Shown here piece by piece: positions 8,025 to 14,411 of a stretch of DNA of 15,537 bases. The position numbers were made by a program, and so were the translations under genes. Position 1 is the stretch's first letter; each line of letters starts with the position of its first letter. The DNA is from Verrucomicrobiales bacterium (GTDB taxonomy: Bacteria > Verrucomicrobiota > Verrucomicrobiia > Methylacidiphilales > JAAUTS01): NCBI GenBank assembly GCA_031279715.1, contig JAITHY010000046.1, forward strand, positions 1 through 15,537, written 5' to 3'. The notes beneath the pieces are model-generated. The model was given only the letters and a program-made list of their open reading frames with translations. It was not told the DNA's origin and made no database searches.

Positions 8025-8236
8025 AAGCTTGGCGGCTGGAACGATGGCGGCGGCGGCATGGGCGGCACTGGCGGTGAGGTTTGAAACACCACGCCAAAAC
8101 TCACCCACTCCTGTCCGCCTTCGGGACAAACGAGACTGTTCACGTTCAGCGTCCCCGCCGCCCGCAGCGCGGTGATTTGCTCCACCGTCAGCGGCCCCGC
8201 CACCTGATTGTCAGCGTCAACGTAGTAGTAGTTCAT
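8021..8236 (-). CDS. GYF_2-domain small protein with proline-rich tail
   Basis: A 71-residue protein. Residues 1-51 match the GYF_2 (DUF4339) pattern: MNYYYVDADNQVAGP, then L(T)VEQITALRAAGTL, then a LVCPEGGQEW strand. This small fold probably binds proline-rich or partner peptides. The tail PPVPPMPPPPSFQPP is itself proline-rich, so self or partner binding is conceivable. GGAAGG lies about 10 bases before ATG 8236, one of the few ribosome-binding sites in the window. The stop overlaps the next gene's GTG start. The GPLTVEQ segment is partly encoded by a signature copy. Confidence 0.75.
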   Translation of the reverse strand: MNYYYVDADNQVAGPLTVEQITALRAAGTLNVNSLVCPEGGQEWVSFGVVFQTSPPVPPMPPPPSFQPPSL

Positions 8237-8254
8237 AATTTTTCAACCTTCCAT

Positions 8255-8282
8255 CCGCTGACAATGGCATCACTATCAGCGG
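8255..8282. repeat. Inverted signature pair in the spacer between accessory genes
   Basis: CCGCTGA (8255-8261) and TCAGCGG (8276-8282) form a 7-bp stem with partial inner pairing, between the 101-residue gene and the GYF_2 gene. No T run accompanies it. Confidence 0.55.
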
Positions 8283-8288
8283 TCCGCG

Positions 8289-8594
8289 TTACCGCAACCT
8301 GAATTCCGTGTAGGATTGCAACAGTTTGCTCTTGGGTTCTTTTTGTTCACTGTTCCTGCTTGGGTCGGCGGCATCCGGGATGCTTTCAAAACCAAACCGG
8401 TCTTTGACAACCACCGCGATGGTATGATTAACCTTTTGCAAACCGTCGGCGCTCACTGCGTCAAGGTATTCTTTTTGCAAGGCGCGGTCGTCTTGAATGA
8501 GCGACAGAATTCGGTCTGTCATTTCACGAGCCATGATGTTAATCGCCTTGTCCGCCACTTGTTCCGCTGCTGATGATGATATTATACCACTCAT
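8289..8594 (-). CDS. Hypothetical small helical protein
   Basis: A 101-residue protein I do not recognise. It has no signal peptide or TM segment. Residues 5-60 look mainly alpha-helical and amphipathic (AAEQVADKAINIMAREM, then RILSLIQDDRALQKEYLDAV), and a charged tail is rich in Glu and Lys (NSEQKEPKSK). A clean AGGAG lies 7 bases before ATG 8594, making this a well-supported start. The 40-base gap to the preceding gene and 52-base gap to the next, all on the same strand, suggest cotranscription. It contains no signature hexamer and is less GC-rich than the core genes. Confidence 0.6.
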   Translation of the reverse strand: MSGIISSSAAEQVADKAINIMAREMTDRILSLIQDDRALQKEYLDAVSADGLQKVNHTIAVVVKDRFGFESIPDAADPSRNSEQKEPKSKLLQSYTEFRLR

Positions 8595-8634
8595 ATTTTC
8601 TCCTGTTTGTTATTTGTGTTTTTATTAACCACTG

Positions 8635-9453
8635 TCAATCTCCGTAAGAACTCGAACTCACCCAGTCGCCAAAGCTGTCCTTGCAAAACCAGTATGGAAT
8701 AGATTTACCCTCCAAATCAAACGTCCCCATAAGCTCCAGAAGGGATTTCTTTTCCTCGTCTGTCAAAGCCAGCGTGTTAAGTTTTTCCTGAAAAATTTTC
8801 TCATCTTTGCTCACAGTAACACGCACGGGATAAATGCGGCTGTTACCTGGAATTAGCACGCTCTCTCCGGATTTTGTAAAAAATTTGTCACGCACCGCCA
8901 GTGGCTCGGTCAGCATATTGCCATATTGAATTTTCCATGAAAACAGAATGTAATGCAGTTGTAAAACCTGATATGTTATTCGCCGGTTGTTTAATTGATT
9001 TATCATGCTGGCAGTGGCATTAAGCGAATTAGAATTGTGACCAGGCTTCCTGAGCAAGGACAATCCTTCTTTCAATTTAACACCAATTTGTTTTTCCCGA
9101 ACAAGCCAGTTTTGCAAAACCATGTCGGCAATCGTCGCCGCGTCAGGCGCATCATTCGGTGCCGGCTGACCAATGACGGTCACAGCGGGTGGTAATTTTT
9201 CAGCCGAATATTTTTCCAAAGCATCGTGCAGTGTTTTTATACGGGGCAAATTTTCTTCCTTTATGAAGAAAGGCAGAACTTCAAGCAAACCTTCTTGCTC
9301 TTGTTTAGTCAATCCCGCGCGGTCGGTTTTTTTCGGAGCTTTTTCAACAACAGCGGCGGGTGTGTCCGCTGACGGTGACGACGAATCATTTGTTTGCGCG
9401 AATCCCGCTGACGCTGACAGTGACACCGCCAGCCCGATGATGATTTTGTTCAT
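8635..9453 (-). CDS. Secreted hypothetical protein, first gene of the accessory cluster
   Basis: A 272-residue exported protein of unknown function. ATG 9453 opens a textbook signal peptide (MNKIIIGLAVSLSASAGFAQ, cleavage after FAQ or nearby). A Ser/Asp/Thr-rich linker and a long, mostly helical domain follow. Starting further upstream at 9507 would bury the signal peptide and read through the promoter, so it was rejected. The C-terminus has IYPVRVTVSKDEK and WFCKDSFGDW, matching in order a motif pair in the membrane-anchored protein at 7146-7715. Base composition is visibly more AT-rich than the core genes. Four signature hexamers sit in its 5' third (three of them in the signal/linker part) and only one in the rest. 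Transcription probably starts from the promoter at 9480-9507. Confidence 0.72.
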   Translation of the reverse strand: MNKIIIGLAVSLSASAGFAQTNDSSSPSADTPAAVVEKAPKKTDRAGLTKQEQEGLLEVLPFFIKEENLPRIKTLHDALEKYSAEKLPPAVTVIGQPAPNDAPDAATIADMVLQNWLVREKQIGVKLKEGLSLLRKPGHNSNSLNATASMINQLNNRRITYQVLQLHYILFSWKIQYGNMLTEPLAVRDKFFTKSGESVLIPGNSRIYPVRVTVSKDEKIFQEKLNTLALTDEEKKSLLELMGTFDLEGKSIPYWFCKDSFGDWVSSSSYGD

Positions 9454-9461
9454 TTTCTTAA

Positions 9462-9477
9462 TGTGTGAAATCCACAC
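9462..9477. promoter_or_regulatory. Operator-like site, copy 1
   Basis: TGTGTGAAATCCACAC. The core is itself a dyad, GTGTG-N5-CACAC, as expected for a dimeric HTH protein. It overlaps the predicted transcription start of the leftward operon, a position where binding would repress. The same 16 bases recur inverted at 9508-9523. Confidence 0.65.
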
Positions 9478-9479
9478 AC

Positions 9480-9507
9480 AGAATAGGAAATCAGGCGCAA
9501 TAGTCAA
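9480..9507 (-). promoter_or_regulatory. Sigma-70-like promoter for the leftward accessory operon
   Basis: On the minus strand TTGACT (9507-9502) and TATTCT (9485-9480) are separated by 16 bases. Each differs little from consensus. The predicted start of transcription is near 9473, giving a leader of about 20 bases before ATG 9453. The element is bracketed by the two operator copies. Confidence 0.7.
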
Positions 9508-9523
9508 GTGTGGATTTCACACA
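9508..9523. promoter_or_regulatory. Operator-like site, copy 2 (perfect inverted copy of copy 1)
   Basis: GTGTGGATTTCACACA is the exact reverse complement of copy 1. It abuts the -35 of the leftward promoter and ends three bases before the ATG of the divergent XRE-type gene. One bound protein could therefore act on both directions, including its own gene. Centre-to-centre distance between the copies is about 46 bp. Confidence 0.65.
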
Positions 9524-9526
9524 CCA

Positions 9527-9775
9527 ATGAAACACACTTCGCCAGCAAAACATAAAATTATCATTGGCGCGCGGGTCAGGAAGGCGCGGCTGGCCGCCAG
9601 GCCCGCTGTCACTCAGGACGACCTCGCGGGACGGCTCGCCAACTTGGGCGTCGCCGTGGACCGCAGCGCGGTGTCGCGCATCGAGAGCCAGACGCGCTTC
9701 GTGATGGACTACGAGGCGCGAGCCTTGGCGCGGGCGCTGAGAGTCACCGTCGGCTGGCTCCACGGCGAGGGGTGA
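9527..9775 (+). CDS. XRE-family helix-turn-helix regulator
   Basis: An 82-residue single-domain DNA-binding protein. A basic N-terminus (IIIGARVRKARLAAR) leads into the HTH: TQDDLAGRLANLG is helix 2 and the turn, and DRSAVSRIES is the recognition helix. A fourth/fifth helix ends at GWLHGEG, typical of Cro/CI-type proteins that predict dimer binding. ATG 9527 is chosen because longer reading would cross the operator and the divergent promoter. No Shine-Dalgarno site is present. The paired operator sites lie directly upstream, so autoregulation plus control of the five leftward genes is the natural inference. No toxin gene is obvious beside it. Confidence 0.83.
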   Translation: MKHTSPAKHKIIIGARVRKARLAARPAVTQDDLAGRLANLGVAVDRSAVSRIESQTRFVMDYEARALARALRVTVGWLHGEG

Positions 9776-10055
9776 GTGGCAGCGGCGTTTTTTTCGCCGG
9801 CAAAAATCTGCGCACGGCGTCGGTGAGTTGTTTCGCGGTCGGCAGTTTGCCTTTGAAATTTGGCAACAGCTTATTGCCAAATTAAGCGTTGCTGATTTTC
9901 AGCGGACAAATCTCGCGCAACTTGCGCGAGAAATTCGAGCGCAGTTTTTCCTATATGCCAAAATCATCCAACATGGCGCCATCGCGTTCCGCAAAATTCC
10001 TGTTCGTGAACGCGCGGTTTGGTGTAGAGTGTCACCGCACCCGCGAGACAACCGC
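9776..10055. other. Gene-free spacer with two perfect hairpins
   Basis: No convincing gene lies between the XRE-type gene and the expected start of the AlbA_2-type gene. It holds a 10-bp perfect stem with 7-base loop at 9857-9883 (arms AATTTGGCAA and TTGCCAAATT). A second hairpin at 9911-9931 has a 9-bp stem and 3-base loop (arms TCTCGCGCA and TGCGCGAGA). A T5 run follows 14 bases after the second hairpin, too far for a standard intrinsic terminator. There is no GCTGAC/GTCAGC copy here. Confidence 0.5.
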
Positions 10056-10106
10056 ATGAGCGAGCAATAGCACATTGAATACAAGCAAAGCTGGCAGGAG
10101 GACAGT
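10056..10106 (+). pseudogene. Expected 5' end of the AlbA_2-type gene, interrupted by an amber codon
   Basis: In frame with the following gene, ATG 10056 gives MSEQ, then TAG at 10068-10070, then HIEYKQSWQEDS leading straight into the AlbA_2 domain. Family members commonly begin MSE(Q)xxxEYK, so codon 5 was probably CAG (Gln), one C-to-T change away. This is either a real nonsense mutation, an amber-suppressed start or a sequence error. Confidence 0.65.
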
Positions 10107-11450
10107 TTGAAAACCGTCTGCGCCTTCGCCAATGCTCAGGGCGGGACGCTGTTCGCCGGCAAAGACAACGCCGGGCGCAGTGTCGGCGTCGCTGACGCTC
10201 AGCGGCAACTGGAGGACATTCCCAACAAAATCAAAAACGCGCTCGGCGTCACCGTCAGCGTCAACGCTCGCAAGGCGGGAAACAAGACCGTCCTCGAAAT
10301 CAAAGTGCCGCCGTATTCCGTGCCGATTTCGCTGCGCGGACGTTATTACTTCCGTAGCGGCGCCACCACGCAGGAATTGACGGGCGCTTCCCTGAACGAA
10401 TTTTTGCTCAAAAAATCCGGCCACACGTGGGACGACGTGATTGAGGAACGCTCGTCGTTCGCTGACATTGACAAAAAATCGGTGCGGCTTTTTTTGCGCC
10501 GCGCGGCGGACACCGGACGCCTGGCGGTGGAGGAAAAGCTGCCGTTGCCGAGGCTGTTGGAAAAACTGCGCCTCGCCGAGAACGGAAAATTGAAACGCGC
10601 CGCGCTGGTGTTTTTCGGCAAAGACCCGAGCAAGTTTTACCATGGGCTGCAAGTGCGTATCGGGCGTTTCGGCAGCGAGACCGACTTGCGTTTTCAGGAA
10701 AGCGAGGAGGGCAACCTCGTGCAGTTGCTCGACGCCGTGCTTCAGCAACTCGACCGCAAATTTCTCATCCGTAACGTCAGCTTCGAAGGCTTGCAGCGCA
10801 TCGAAACCTGCCAGTATCCCATGCCCGCGCTGCGCGAAATTTTGCTCAACGCGCTCATCCACCGCACCTACTTCGGCGTCCACACGCAAATCCGCGTTTA
10901 CGACGACCGCATGACCATTTGGAACGACGGCGGTCTGCCGGACGGCATGACGCTGAGGATGCTCAACCGTCCGCATGCCTCGCACCCGCGCAACCGCTTG
11001 CTGGCGAACGTGGCGTTCCTCGGCGGGCTGATTGACGCATGGGGTCGCGGCATCACGAAAATCACCGAGGCTTGCACCAAAGCCGGACTGCCGCCGCCGA
11101 CCATGGAGGAAAACTCGGGCGGCTTTTTGGTGACGGTGAAATTGCCGGGCACCACCCAAGTCACCGGACAAGTCACCGGACAAGTCACCGGACAAGTCAC
11201 CCCGCAAGTCGCAGGTTGGATTGTTAAAGTTCTGTCAGCCATGACATTTCCAACAACCAGCTCGGCAATCCAAAAGCTAACGGGCATCAAGCACAGGGAA
11301 ACTTTTCAGCGCAATTATTTGGATTATTTGTTGAATGAAGGTTTTCTTGAACGAACCATCCCCGACAAACCCAACAGCCGCCTGCAAAAATACCGCCTGA
11401 CCGACAGCGGCAGAAAAATCCTCGCGGAAAAAAATCCGTCGGGAAAATAA
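10107..11450 (+). CDS. Schlafen AlbA_2-type putative DNA-binding / ATP-binding protein
   Basis: From TTG 10107 this is 447 residues. Order of parts: AlbA_2 domain (residues 1-95, CAFANAQGGTLFAGKDNAG and the YYFRSGATTQEL end); a linker region; a GHKL-type ATPase segment (about 240-345: REILLNALIHRTY is the N-box, followed by the WNDGGLPDG segment and GGLIDAWGRGI); a QVTG repeat linker (350-369); and a winged-helix-like C-terminus. Such proteins are annotated as putative transcriptional regulators or RecG-like ATP-binding proteins; some sit in defence islands, but the function here is unknown. The TTG start has a chance-looking AGGAGG 5 bases upstream and loses about 17 family residues, including the usual ExK segment, because of the amber codon at 10068. 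The product may therefore be damaged. Confidence 0.8.
   Translation: MKTVCAFANAQGGTLFAGKDNAGRSVGVADAQRQLEDIPNKIKNALGVTVSVNARKAGNKTVLEIKVPPYSVPISLRGRYYFRSGATTQELTGASLNEFLLKKSGHTWDDVIEERSSFADIDKKSVRLFLRRAADTGRLAVEEKLPLPRLLEKLRLAENGKLKRAALVFFGKDPSKFYHGLQVRIGRFGSETDLRFQESEEGNLVQLLDAVLQQLDRKFLIRNVSFEGLQRIETCQYPMPALREILLNALIHRTYFGVHTQIRVYDDRMTIWNDGGLPDGMTLRMLNRPHASHPRNRLLANVAFLGGLIDAWGRGITKITEACTKAGLPPPTMEENSGGFLVTVKLPGTTQVTGQVTGQVTGQVTPQVAGWIVKVLSAMTFPTTSSAIQKLTGIKHRETFQRNYLDYLLNEGFLERTIPDKPNSRLQKYRLTDSGRKILAEKNPSGK
11157..11216 (+). repeat. 12-bp in-frame tandem repeat (QVTG units)
   Basis: Three perfect CAAGTCACCGGA units (11157-11192) are followed by two degenerate ones. They encode QVTG repeats ending QVTPQVAG, a flexible linker between the ATPase and winged-helix parts. 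Similar Q-V-T repeats are common at this place in the family. Copy number could vary without a frameshift. Confidence 0.85.
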
Positions 11451-11484
11451 AAAATTTCGCGCCTGCGTGTGAAATTTGCGACGC

Positions 11485-11512
11485 CGCTGACGGTGAAATA
11501 TCATCGTCAGCG
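11485..11512. repeat. Inverted pair of signature motifs forming a hairpin
   Basis: CGCTGACGGTGA and TCATCGTCAGCG pair over 12 bases (one G-T wobble) around an AATA loop, between the AlbA_2-type gene and uup. No T run follows, so it is not a standard intrinsic terminator, though it could slow polymerase after 11450. It is the clearest spacer example of paired copies. Confidence 0.7.
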
Positions 11513-11526
11513 CCGGCGTTCGGCGG

Positions 11527-11532
11527 TAACAT
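11527..11532 (+). promoter_or_regulatory. Putative -10 element of a leaderless uup transcript
   Basis: TAACAT lies exactly 12 to 7 bases before ATG 11539, so transcription would begin at or next to the A of ATG. No good -35 is visible and no Shine-Dalgarno site is present. Confidence 0.4.
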
Positions 11533-11538
11533 TCTCGC

Positions 11539-13347
11539 ATGGCTTTGCTGCAACTTAAAAATGTTTCTTTGCGCTACGGCTCCGCGCCGTTGCTGGAGGG
11601 CGTGGATTTTCAGCTCGCTGATGGTGAGCGTGTTTGTTTGCTCGGGCGCAACGGGGCGGGGAAGACGAGTTTGTTGCGCGTGATTGCGGGGGAGGAGGTG
11701 AGTAACAGCGGGGAGATTATTCGCGTCAACGGGAAAATCATCACGCGACTCACGCAGGAAATTCCCGTCGGCGTCAGCGGCACGGCGCGCGAGGTCATTG
11801 CCAGCGGGCTGCCCGCTGAACGTCACGAGGAGGAGTGGGAGACGGCGCGGCGCGTGGAGTCGCTGATGATGGCGATGAGGCTGCCCGCTGACGCTGACTT
11901 TGCCGCGTTGTCGGGCGGGTTGAAGCGGCGCGTGTTGCTGGCGCGGGCGCTGGCGGCGCGGCCGGACGCGCTGTTGCTCGACGAGCCGACCAACCACCTC
12001 GACATTGACTCGATTTTGTGGCTGGAAAATTATTTGCTCGCGCAACAAACGGCGCTGCTGTTCACCACGCACGACCGCGCGTTTTTGAAAAAATTAGCGA
12101 CGCGCATTGTGGAGCTTGACCGTGGAAAATTGTCGTCGTGGGATTGCGATTACGAAACGTATCTTGTTCGCAAGGAGGCGTGGCTGGAGGCGGAGGAAAA
12201 AAACCGGGCGGCGTTTGACAAAAAGCTCGCGCAGGAGGAGGCGTGGCTGCGGCAGGGCGTCAAGGCGCGGCGCACGCGCAACGAGGGCCGCGTCCGCGCG
12301 CTGGAGCAGATGCGGCGTGAGCGTCAGCGGCGGCGCGAGCGGCCGGGCGACGCGCGGTTTGGGCTGAGCGTCAGCGGCGTGTCGGGGCAGAAGGTCATCG
12401 CCGCCGAGGGCGTGAGTTTTAACTATGGTGAAAGGGTCATCGTCAGCGACTTCAGCACGGAGATTTGGCGCGGCGACAAAATCGGCATCGTCGGCCCGAA
12501 CGGCGCGGGCAAGACGACGCTGTTGAAATTGCTGCTCGGGCAACTGTCACCGTCAGCGGGCGCGGTGCGGCATGGGACGAATTTGCAAATCGTGTACCTC
12601 GACCAACTGCGCGCCATTGACGGCGAAAAGACCGTCGCGCAAAACGTCGCCGGCGCCGCTGAGACTGTGCTGTTTCAAGGCCGCGCGCGGCACATCCACA
12701 ACTACCTCGCGGACTTTTTGTTCGCCGCTGACCGCGCGCGATCGCCGGCGAAAATTCTTTCCGGCGGCGAGCGCAACCGGCTGTTGCTGGCGAAACTTTT
12801 TCTGCAACCGGCGAACGTCCTCGTCCTCGACGAGCCGACCAACGACCTCGACGCCGAGACGCTGGAGTTGCTGGAAAACCTGCTGGTGGAATACGACGGC
12901 ACGCTGCTGCTGGTCTCGCACGACCGCGTGTTTCTGGACGAAGTTTGCACGAGCACGCTGGTGTTCACCGCTGACGGTGATGTGCGCGAGTTCAACGGCG
13001 GTTACTCGGAAAGTTTAAAGTTTGAAGTGTCAAGTGTTGGGCAAAAGACCGCTGACGCTGAGCCTCAAAAATCCGCCGCTGACGGTGACGCCAAAAAATC
13101 CCGCCGCCCGCGAAAATTTTTGAACCGCGAGCAGTGGGAACTTGACGCGCTGCCGGTGAAAATCGAGCAACTTGAAGCCGGGCAGGAGCGGCTTTCGCAA
13201 CAACTCTGGGACCCTGAACTCTACCAAAAATCCCCTGACAAAATCGCGGAGTTGAAGTCACACTCAGCGGCGCTGGAACAGGAAATCAAAACCGCCTACG
13301 CCCGCTGGGAGGAACTGGAGCGGCTGCGCGCGGAATTCCGGGGTTAA
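11539..13347 (+). CDS. uup: ABC-F ATPase Uup
   Basis: A 602-residue soluble protein with two ABC cassettes and no TM segment. Cassette 1 has Walker A GRNGAGKT (36-43), signature LSGG (124-127) and DEPTNHLD. Cassette 2 has GPNGAGKT (319-326), LSGG (407-410) and DEPTNDLD. The linker contains WLRQGVKARRTRNEGRVRALE-type sequence (about 236-256), a hallmark of Uup rather than EttA or YheS. A basic linker and a C-terminal coiled coil (about 535-602) that binds DNA in E. coli Uup complete it. Uup affects precise transposon excision and processing of branched DNA, and ABC-F proteins also act on ribosomes. Signature copies cluster in variable linkers (GLSVSGVSG near 280; KTADAEPQKSAADGD near 505-517) and avoid the Walker and DEPTN motifs. 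Confidence 0.92.
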   Translation: MALLQLKNVSLRYGSAPLLEGVDFQLADGERVCLLGRNGAGKTSLLRVIAGEEVSNSGEIIRVNGKIITRLTQEIPVGVSGTAREVIASGLPAERHEEEWETARRVESLMMAMRLPADADFAALSGGLKRRVLLARALAARPDALLLDEPTNHLDIDSILWLENYLLAQQTALLFTTHDRAFLKKLATRIVELDRGKLSSWDCDYETYLVRKEAWLEAEEKNRAAFDKKLAQEEAWLRQGVKARRTRNEGRVRALEQMRRERQRRRERPGDARFGLSVSGVSGQKVIAAEGVSFNYGERVIVSDFSTEIWRGDKIGIVGPNGAGKTTLLKLLLGQLSPSAGAVRHGTNLQIVYLDQLRAIDGEKTVAQNVAGAAETVLFQGRARHIHNYLADFLFAADRARSPAKILSGGERNRLLLAKLFLQPANVLVLDEPTNDLDAETLELLENLLVEYDGTLLLVSHDRVFLDEVCTSTLVFTADGDVREFNGGYSESLKFEVSSVGQKTADAEPQKSAADGDAKKSRRPRKFLNREQWELDALPVKIEQLEAGQERLSQQLWDPELYQKSPDKIAELKSHSAALEQEIKTAYARWEELERLRAEFRG

Positions 13348-13378
13348 AACCCAGTCTTGCTTTGCACTGACGGTGACC

Positions 13379-13384
13379 TATATT
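13379..13384 (+). promoter_or_regulatory. Putative -10 element for asd
   Basis: TATATT ends 13 bases before ATG 13398, predicting a leader of only about 6-7 bases. There is no Shine-Dalgarno site and no clear -35. Confidence 0.4.
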
Positions 13385-13397
13385 TTTCCGCCTGATT

Positions 13398-14411
13398 ATG
13401 AACAAGAGCGGATATCACATTGCCGTCGTCGGAGCGACGGGGGCGGTCGGAGTGGAAATTTTGCGCGTGCTGGAGCGGCGGGGATTTCCCGTCGCGGATT
13501 TGAAACTGCTGGCATCGTCACGGTCAGCGGGGAAAAGGCTGGCCTTCAACGGCAGGGAATATGTTGTCGGGGAATTGAACTCCGCGGCGTTCGCTGACAT
13601 TGACTACGCCTTCTTCAGCGCGGGGGCGACGCGCTCGCGCCAGTTCGTGGACGCGGCCATTCAGGCCGGCGCGGTGGTGGTGGACAACTCGTCCGCCTTC
13701 CGCATGAGGGCGGACGTGCCGCTGGTGGTGCCCGAAGTTAACCCGCGGGATTTGCAAGATAACAAAGGCCTCATTGCCAACCCGAATTGCTGCGCCGCCA
13801 TCCTCGCGGTCGCGATTTGGCCGCTGCACGTGGCCTTCGGCATCAAGCGCATCGTCGTCTCCACCTACCAGTCGGCAAGCGGCGCCGGCGCCCAGGCGAT
13901 GGCGGAGTTGGAGGAGCAGGTCAAAGCCTACGCTGACGGACAACCCATCACACACAAAGTTTTTCCGCACCAAATCGCCTTCAATCTTTTCTCGCACAAC
14001 ACAAAAGTGATGGACAACGGCTACAACGAGGAAGAAAACAAACTCGTCGAGGAAATCCGCAAAATGTTCCACGCGCCCGCGCTGCCCATCGTGCCGACAT
14101 GCATCCGCGTGCCCGTGCTCCGCGCGCACTCGGAATCGGTGGTGATTGAAACCGAGCGCCCCGTCAGCGTCGCCCGGGCGCGGGAAATCCTCTCACACTC
14201 AGCGGGCGTGAAACTGGTGGACGACGCCCCCAACAACCACTTCCCCATGCCCTTGGAAGCCACGGGCGACCTCGACGTGCACGTCGGCCGCCTGCGCCTC
14301 GCCGACGCTGACAGCCACAGCCTCGCGCTGTTCATCAGCGGCGACCAATTGCTCAAGGGCGCGGCATGGAACGCCGTGCAAATCGCCGAGGAACTCATCA
14401 AACACCGCTGA
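13398..14411 (+). CDS. asd: Aspartate-semialdehyde dehydrogenase
   Basis: A 337-residue cytosolic NADPH enzyme that reduces L-aspartyl-4-phosphate to aspartate semialdehyde, the branch point to lysine/diaminopimelate, threonine and methionine. The N-terminal Rossmann motif is VVGATGAVG (10-18), and ASSRSAGK is the NADP phosphate contact loop. The nucleophile is Cys131 in IANPNCCAA (usually NPNCST). STYQSASGAGAQAM is the conserved substrate-binding region, and His244 in RVPVLRAHSE is the acid/base residue (RGHSE is more usual). The length matches the family. The stop TGA is supplied by a CCGCTGAC copy at 14406-14413. The next gene starts nine bases later, so the two are probably cotranscribed. 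Confidence 0.95.
   Translation: MNKSGYHIAVVGATGAVGVEILRVLERRGFPVADLKLLASSRSAGKRLAFNGREYVVGELNSAAFADIDYAFFSAGATRSRQFVDAAIQAGAVVVDNSSAFRMRADVPLVVPEVNPRDLQDNKGLIANPNCCAAILAVAIWPLHVAFGIKRIVVSTYQSASGAGAQAMAELEEQVKAYADGQPITHKVFPHQIAFNLFSHNTKVMDNGYNEEENKLVEEIRKMFHAPALPIVPTCIRVPVLRAHSESVVIETERPVSVARAREILSHSAGVKLVDDAPNNHFPMPLEATGDLDVHVGRLRLADADSHSLALFISGDQLLKGAAWNAVQIAEELIKHR

Noticed and set aside
9173..9526. N-terminal extension of the XRE gene (200-residue frame)
   Set aside because: The extension would read antisense through the secreted gene's signal peptide and across the operators; the domain begins after ATG 9527.
9828..10070. Plus-strand frame ending in MSEQ before the AlbA_2-type gene
   Set aside because: Its only meaningful part is the last four codons, which are the expected start of the AlbA_2-type gene. 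The rest has no domain, no ribosome-binding site and crosses two hairpins.
10032..11207. Long minus-strand frame (391 codons) beginning with GDLS repeats
   Set aside because: It is the antisense of the AlbA_2-type gene; the repeats are only the complement of the QVTG units.
11157..11216. Short repeats as a CRISPR-like array
   Set aside because: The units are contiguous with no spacers, are 12 bp, and are in frame inside a gene.
11485..11512. Hairpin as a rho-independent terminator
   Set aside because: The stem is strong but no T run follows on either side, so it is listed as an inverted motif pair.
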